Assembly: GCA_007753675.1 (NCBI GenBank)
Contig: CP036432.1
Span: 6,884,233 to 6,948,232, forward strand
Direction: 5' to 3'
From: Stieleria magnilauensis
GTDB taxonomy: Bacteria > Planctomycetota > Planctomycetia > Pirellulales > Pirellulaceae
DNA: 64,000 nt
Shown one piece after another: positions 61,023-64,000 of the stretch; positions within the stretch are counted from its first letter, which is position 1, and each line of letters begins with the position of its first letter. Made by a program: the position numbers and the translations under genes. Under the pieces are notes generated by a model, which searched no databases, was not told the origin of the DNA, and worked only from the letters and a program-made list of their open reading frames with translations.

Positions 61023-61775
61023 CTAACTCGACAACACGAAGCGGTACAGCAGCGCTGCCAACACCGCTCCCAGCAATGGCCCCATCACGGGGACCCACGC
61101 ATAGCCCCAATCGCTATTGCGTTTGTCCTTGATGGGTAGCAGGGCGTGCACCAGACGCGGCCCCAGGTCACGAGCCGGGTTGATCGCATAGCCGGTGGTT
61201 CCGCCGAGCGACAAACCGATTCCGAAAACGAGCAGCCCAACGGGCAGCAATCCGAGTGAACCAAGCCCCAACACCGGGTCGGAATCGGACGGTGCTTCGC
61301 CTTGAATCAGACTCGGTTTCGCCATCAGAAAAATGGGCAGGATCAATGCGAAAGTGCCGACAACTTCGCAAAAGAACGCTTGTCCTGACTTGCGAATGTT
61401 CGGGGCGGTACAAAAGCACGCCAGTTTCGAATCAGCGTCTTCGGTGACGTTAAAGTGTTCGCGATAGAACAAATAGACCAGTGCCGCTCCCAGCATCGCA
61501 CCAATGAACTGAGCCACGACGTAATAACCAGCGTCAACAATGCTCAGTTTTCCGGCTGCGGCCATCGCGACACTCACTGCCGGGTTGAGGTGTGCCCCGC
61601 TGAACTCACTGGCACAGAATGCCCCGATGAACACAGCGATGCCCCAACCGGCGGCAATCACAATCCAGCCGCCATCGTTACCCTTGGTGCGGGCGAGCAC
61701 AACGTTCGCCACCACGCCGTTGCCGAACAGGATCAGCATCATGGTTCCAATCACTTCGGCAGTATAGGCAGACAT
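61023..61775 (-). CDS. Aquaglyceroporin (MIP family, glycerol facilitator type)
   Basis: The product has 250 residues and six membrane segments plus two half-helices. Both NPA boxes are intact: HLNPAVS (N64-P65-A66) and AINPARDLGPR (N199-P200-A201). The Asp203 after the second box is typical of glycerol-conducting members. It should let glycerol or small polyols cross the inner membrane. No glycerol kinase gene is next to it; it stands alone upstream of the sialidase-like gene. Confidence 0.93.
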   Translation of the reverse strand: MSAYTAEVIGTMMLILFGNGVVANVVLARTKGNDGGWIVIAAGWGIAVFIGAFCASEFSGAHLNPAVSVAMAAAGKLSIVDAGYYVVAQFIGAMLGAALVYLFYREHFNVTEDADSKLACFCTAPNIRKSGQAFFCEVVGTFALILPIFLMAKPSLIQGEAPSDSDPVLGLGSLGLLPVGLLVFGIGLSLGGTTGYAINPARDLGPRLVHALLPIKDKRNSDWGYAWVPVMGPLLGAVLAALLYRFVLSS

Positions 61776-61992
61776 CAGAAGACTCCATATTGAGGCGGGC
61801 AGTGCGCGGTCACCGGTTCAAAACTCGCGTGTTGTTCTCGACACCAGGATGCATTCTGGACCGACCCACACGTAGCGGACTGTATATTGCGACCACAATC
61901 GCTACTTCAAACTGGTTCGCCCCAACGCATGGATTGGATTCGTCGTTGATTCGTGCGACTAACATAACCCACATCGAAGACGACAACAGCAT

Positions 61993-62038
61993 TTAGGACA
62001 AAAGGTGTCAGGACAAAAGGTGTCAGGACTCTTTTTTT
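61993..62038. repeat. Left REP arm flanking the RAYT gene
   Basis: AAAGGTGTCAGGACTCTTTT (from 62016) is the complement of the arm at 62758-62780 on the other side of the RAYT gene. Before it GGACAAAAGGTGTCA occurs twice in tandem (61997-62011 and 62012-62026 within a base). This is the inverted-repeat context expected for a REP-associated tyrosine transposase. Confidence 0.75.
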
Positions 62039-62067
62039 CGGTCATTCAGATCTGTTAGGCTATCGCA

Positions 62068-62772
62068 ATGGGACGACCAAAACGTGCTGACGAAGCCGGT
62101 GGCATTTATCACGCGCTGAACCGCGGGAACGCTCGCGCGGATATTTTTCATAAACCAGAGGACTACGACGCCTTTGAGCGGATCCTTGCCGACGGGCTGA
62201 GTCTTTACCCCTGTCAAATCCTTGCCTACCAATTGATGCCAAACCATTGGCACTTTGTGCTCAGCCCGACCCAGGATGGCGGAATGAGCAACTTCTTGCG
62301 GTGGGTTTCTCTGACACACACCATGCGCCTGCATGCGCATTATGGCAGTGCCGGTGAAGGACATATCTACCAGGGAAGATTCAAGAGCTTTCCGATGCAA
62401 GATGACGAACATTTCTTCACAGTCTGCAGGTATGTGGAGCGAAATGCTCTACGGGCGAACTTGGTCGATCGAGCAGAGGATTGGAAATGGGGATCACTCG
62501 CCCGTTGGCTCGCCAAGCGTGAGCCCGAACCAAAACTTCTGTCGCCCTGGCCGATTGCACGTTTGCCAAATTGGTCACAACGGGTCAACGAACCACTCAC
62601 CGAGGACGAACTGAAAGCGATTCGGTGGAGCGTCAGACGCGGAAGCCCCTACGGCGATGAAACGTGGGTCGAGTCAATCGCGAGACGTCTTGACCTGGAG
62701 TCCACGCTGCGCCCCCGAGGACGGCCCCGGAAAAAGCAGCTAGCTAAGCAAAAGGCAGAAAAAGAGTCCTGA
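62068..62772 (+). CDS. REP-associated tyrosine transposase (RAYT)
   Basis: A 234-residue Y1/HUH protein. The start MGRPKRADEAGGIYHALNRG is typical of the transposase_17/RAYT family; the HUH motif is in LMPNHWHFVL and the catalytic Tyr in CRYVERNALRANLV. The basic C-terminal tail (RPRGRPRKKQLAKQK) would bind DNA. It is flanked by inverted arms AAAGGTGTCAGGACTC and a related hairpin stands at 58927-58988. RAYTs are single-copy genes believed to move REP palindromes. Confidence 0.92.
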   Translation: MGRPKRADEAGGIYHALNRGNARADIFHKPEDYDAFERILADGLSLYPCQILAYQLMPNHWHFVLSPTQDGGMSNFLRWVSLTHTMRLHAHYGSAGEGHIYQGRFKSFPMQDDEHFFTVCRYVERNALRANLVDRAEDWKWGSLARWLAKREPEPKLLSPWPIARLPNWSQRVNEPLTEDELKAIRWSVRRGSPYGDETWVESIARRLDLESTLRPRGRPRKKQLAKQKAEKES

Positions 62773-62780
62773 CACCTTTG
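62758..62780. repeat. Right REP arm flanking the RAYT gene
   Basis: GAAAAAGAGTCCTGACACC... is the inverted copy of the arm at 62016-62038; the two match over about 20 bases. The arm overlaps the last codons and the stop of the RAYT gene. Confidence 0.75.
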
Positions 62781-62784
62781 TTGC

Positions 62785-63666
62785 CTACACGATGGTTGTG
62801 TCGAACGCTCCGACCGATTGGTCGTTATCACAATCGTCCGGTCGATCAATTCGGCAAACGATGACTGAGATATTGTCCTCGCCTCCTGCACGGTTGGCCT
62901 CGTCGATCAAACGGCCAACGGCCTGCTCGCTGTTGTCAGCCGATGAAATGATCAGACGAATCGTTTCGTCATTCAACATCCCTGTCAGGCCATCGCTGCA
63001 CAAAACCAGCACGTCATCGTGTTGCAGGCGGCATCGAACCGCTTCCGGACGAACCTGTTTTTCACTCCCGCCAACGCAATTCCAAAGCACATGTCGCCAG
63101 TTCTTGACAGCCTCATCGTCGGGTGACATGCCGCCGGAATCAATCAACTGTTGGGCGATGGTATGGTCCGTTGTCAGCTGTTGAAACTGACCATTGCGGA
63201 GCAGATAGCACCGACTGTCACCGGCATGAACGACGAACATCCGCGGCCACAACAGATAGGCCATCGTCACGGTGGTCCCCATGCGTCGCCCGCCGGGTCC
63301 ACCCGCGGACCAAATTTTCTTTTGCACCGACTTCAAACAATCCGACAATTCGTCGAGAAACTCTTGCTCGTCGTCGGCCGAGAGTTTCAGGAACCAATGC
63401 ATCATATCGAGCACGTATTTTGCCGATGCTTCGATTGCCGTATGGCTCGCTTGTTCGCCGCTCTGATGCCCCCCCATGCCGTCGGCGACGACCATGATGC
63501 TTCCTTGCTGACACCCGAACAGTTCCGCGTTTTGCTTTTCCGGAATGTCCGTTTGCCGAACGGTAAGCTGACGCCGTAAATCGGCAACCATGAAATGATC
63601 TTGATTTTCCTCACGTTTTTTGCCGATGTCGCTGGCACCGAAAATATCAAACCCATCCGTTCTCAT
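62785..63666 (-). CDS. PP2C-family Ser/Thr protein phosphatase
   Basis: The product has about 293 residues. All main PP2C motifs are visible: ENQDHF, VVADGMGGHQSGE, GTTVTMAYL, VHAGDSRCYLL, CSDGLTGML and GGEDNISVIV, which supply the Asp ligands for two Mn/Mg ions. It should remove phosphate from Ser/Thr proteins in the cytoplasm, opposite Hanks-type kinases that are abundant in planctomycetes. ATG 63666, with GAGGGA upstream, is preferred over GTG 63684. The small gene at 63681 is directly upstream on the same strand. Confidence 0.92.
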   Translation of the reverse strand: MRTDGFDIFGASDIGKKREENQDHFMVADLRRQLTVRQTDIPEKQNAELFGCQQGSIMVVADGMGGHQSGEQASHTAIEASAKYVLDMMHWFLKLSADDEQEFLDELSDCLKSVQKKIWSAGGPGGRRMGTTVTMAYLLWPRMFVVHAGDSRCYLLRNGQFQQLTTDHTIAQQLIDSGGMSPDDEAVKNWRHVLWNCVGGSEKQVRPEAVRCRLQHDDVLVLCSDGLTGMLNDETIRLIISSADNSEQAVGRLIDEANRAGGEDNISVIVCRIDRPDDCDNDQSVGAFDTTIV

Positions 63667-63680
63667 CGGACATCCCTCGT

Positions 63681-63872
63681 TCACTTACGTTCGCTTAAAT
63701 CGTTTCCCTGACTGCTTGCCTTCACATTTCGCGGCAACGTCTTCATGTCGCGCGACTCCAAATGCGGCCGCCGCTGAATGATCGCCGTTTTCACCCGATC
63801 CCAAGGATCCTCGGACCACGTCGGTTCGGCTGACTGTTTTTCAACCACGGTGACACTGTTTTCAAGTTTCAC
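63681..63872 (-). CDS. Small hypothetical protein upstream of the PP2C gene
   Basis: The product has 63 residues (GTG 63872 preceded by AGGAG at 8 bases). It is charged and has no membrane segment; two Trp lie near residues 19-24 (TWSEDPWDRVK) and the middle is basic (QRRPHLESRD). Its stop is 14 bases before the PP2C ATG, so they probably form one transcript. It may be a partner or substrate of the phosphatase; no family was recognised. Confidence 0.6.
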   Translation of the reverse strand: MKLENSVTVVEKQSAEPTWSEDPWDRVKTAIIQRRPHLESRDMKTLPRNVKASSQGNDLSERK

Positions 63873-64000
63873 GGTGGCACTCCTATGCTCATTTTTTTCG
63901 ATAAGCCGCGTCTGCCAGGGGTGGCGGATCGATTCGCTTCATCGATGCGAGGCTCATACGCAAACGATGTGCCATTGACAAACCTGACGCGACAATCCGA

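Noticed and set aside
63873..64000. A gene at the right edge
   Set aside because: No start, motif or strong coding signal is visible in the last 128 bases.

Overview
The window looks like chromosome of a marine planctomycete of the Rhodopirellula/Pirellulaceae type. This rests on established family knowledge: paired DUF1549/DUF1553 and DUF1501 genes, a sulfatase, Tat-exported Gfo/Idh/MocA and enolase-superfamily enzymes with a DUF6807 protein, an LEPR-XLL-type surface protein, and abundant intergenic palindromes. No tRNA, rRNA or CRISPR array was recognised.

Region 1 (1-19890) is an accessory array on the + strand. It is made of repeated units, each holding: a 43-bp start element with inverted-repeat ends; about 1 kb of conserved GC-rich non-coding DNA; a primase/AAA+-like ATPase gene; an XerC/D-like tyrosine recombinase gene; a double-hairpin site; the last part of an Rhs core with no N-terminal region; a variable C-terminal tip; and a small membrane or exported protein, the candidate immunity protein. 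Units A and B carry modules identical by eye over about 4.2 kb except for one base, yet end in different tips. Unit C has lost the ATPase, has a broken recombinase, and holds a VapBC-like toxin-antitoxin pair between two of the hairpin sites. Unit D is a remnant. The left edge is the end of a further unit whose last part is a second copy of the unit B immunity gene. Two insertion sequences (IS3 and ISAs1/H-repeat family) sit in the array with clear target duplications. I read the array as a store of displaced Rhs tips whose spread or exchange may be driven by the recombinase module; the full-length Rhs gene, if present, lies outside the window.

Region 2 (about 20000-26400) has a HINT-domain exported protein, two adjacent 16-bp minisatellites, and a minus-strand operon (DUF6807, Gfo/Idh/MocA, enolase superfamily) that looks like carbohydrate or carboxylate catabolism. 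Region 3 (26400-42100) carries pyrB, a dihydroorotase homologue lacking metal ligands, a DUF1501/DUF1549 pair, two methyltransferases (one exported and PIMT-like), an MMPL/RND transporter, and upp-nupC for pyrimidine salvage. Region 4 (42300-52330) has a DUF1549-DUF1501-sulfatase operon, an LEPR-XLL protein, a rhomboid protease and small membrane or exported proteins.

Region 5 (52330-64000) has an IS1182-family element inside a palindromic repeat, a beta-helix protein, and a decayed nitric-oxide-stress cluster (remnants of flavohaemoglobin, a radical SAM protein and nitronate monooxygenase, a truncated RIC/hemerythrin protein, and an intact globin). It continues with a sialidase-like protein, an aquaglyceroporin, a REP-associated tyrosine transposase with matching palindromes, and a PP2C phosphatase preceded by a small gene. 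All calls are from reading the sequence; no database search was run.
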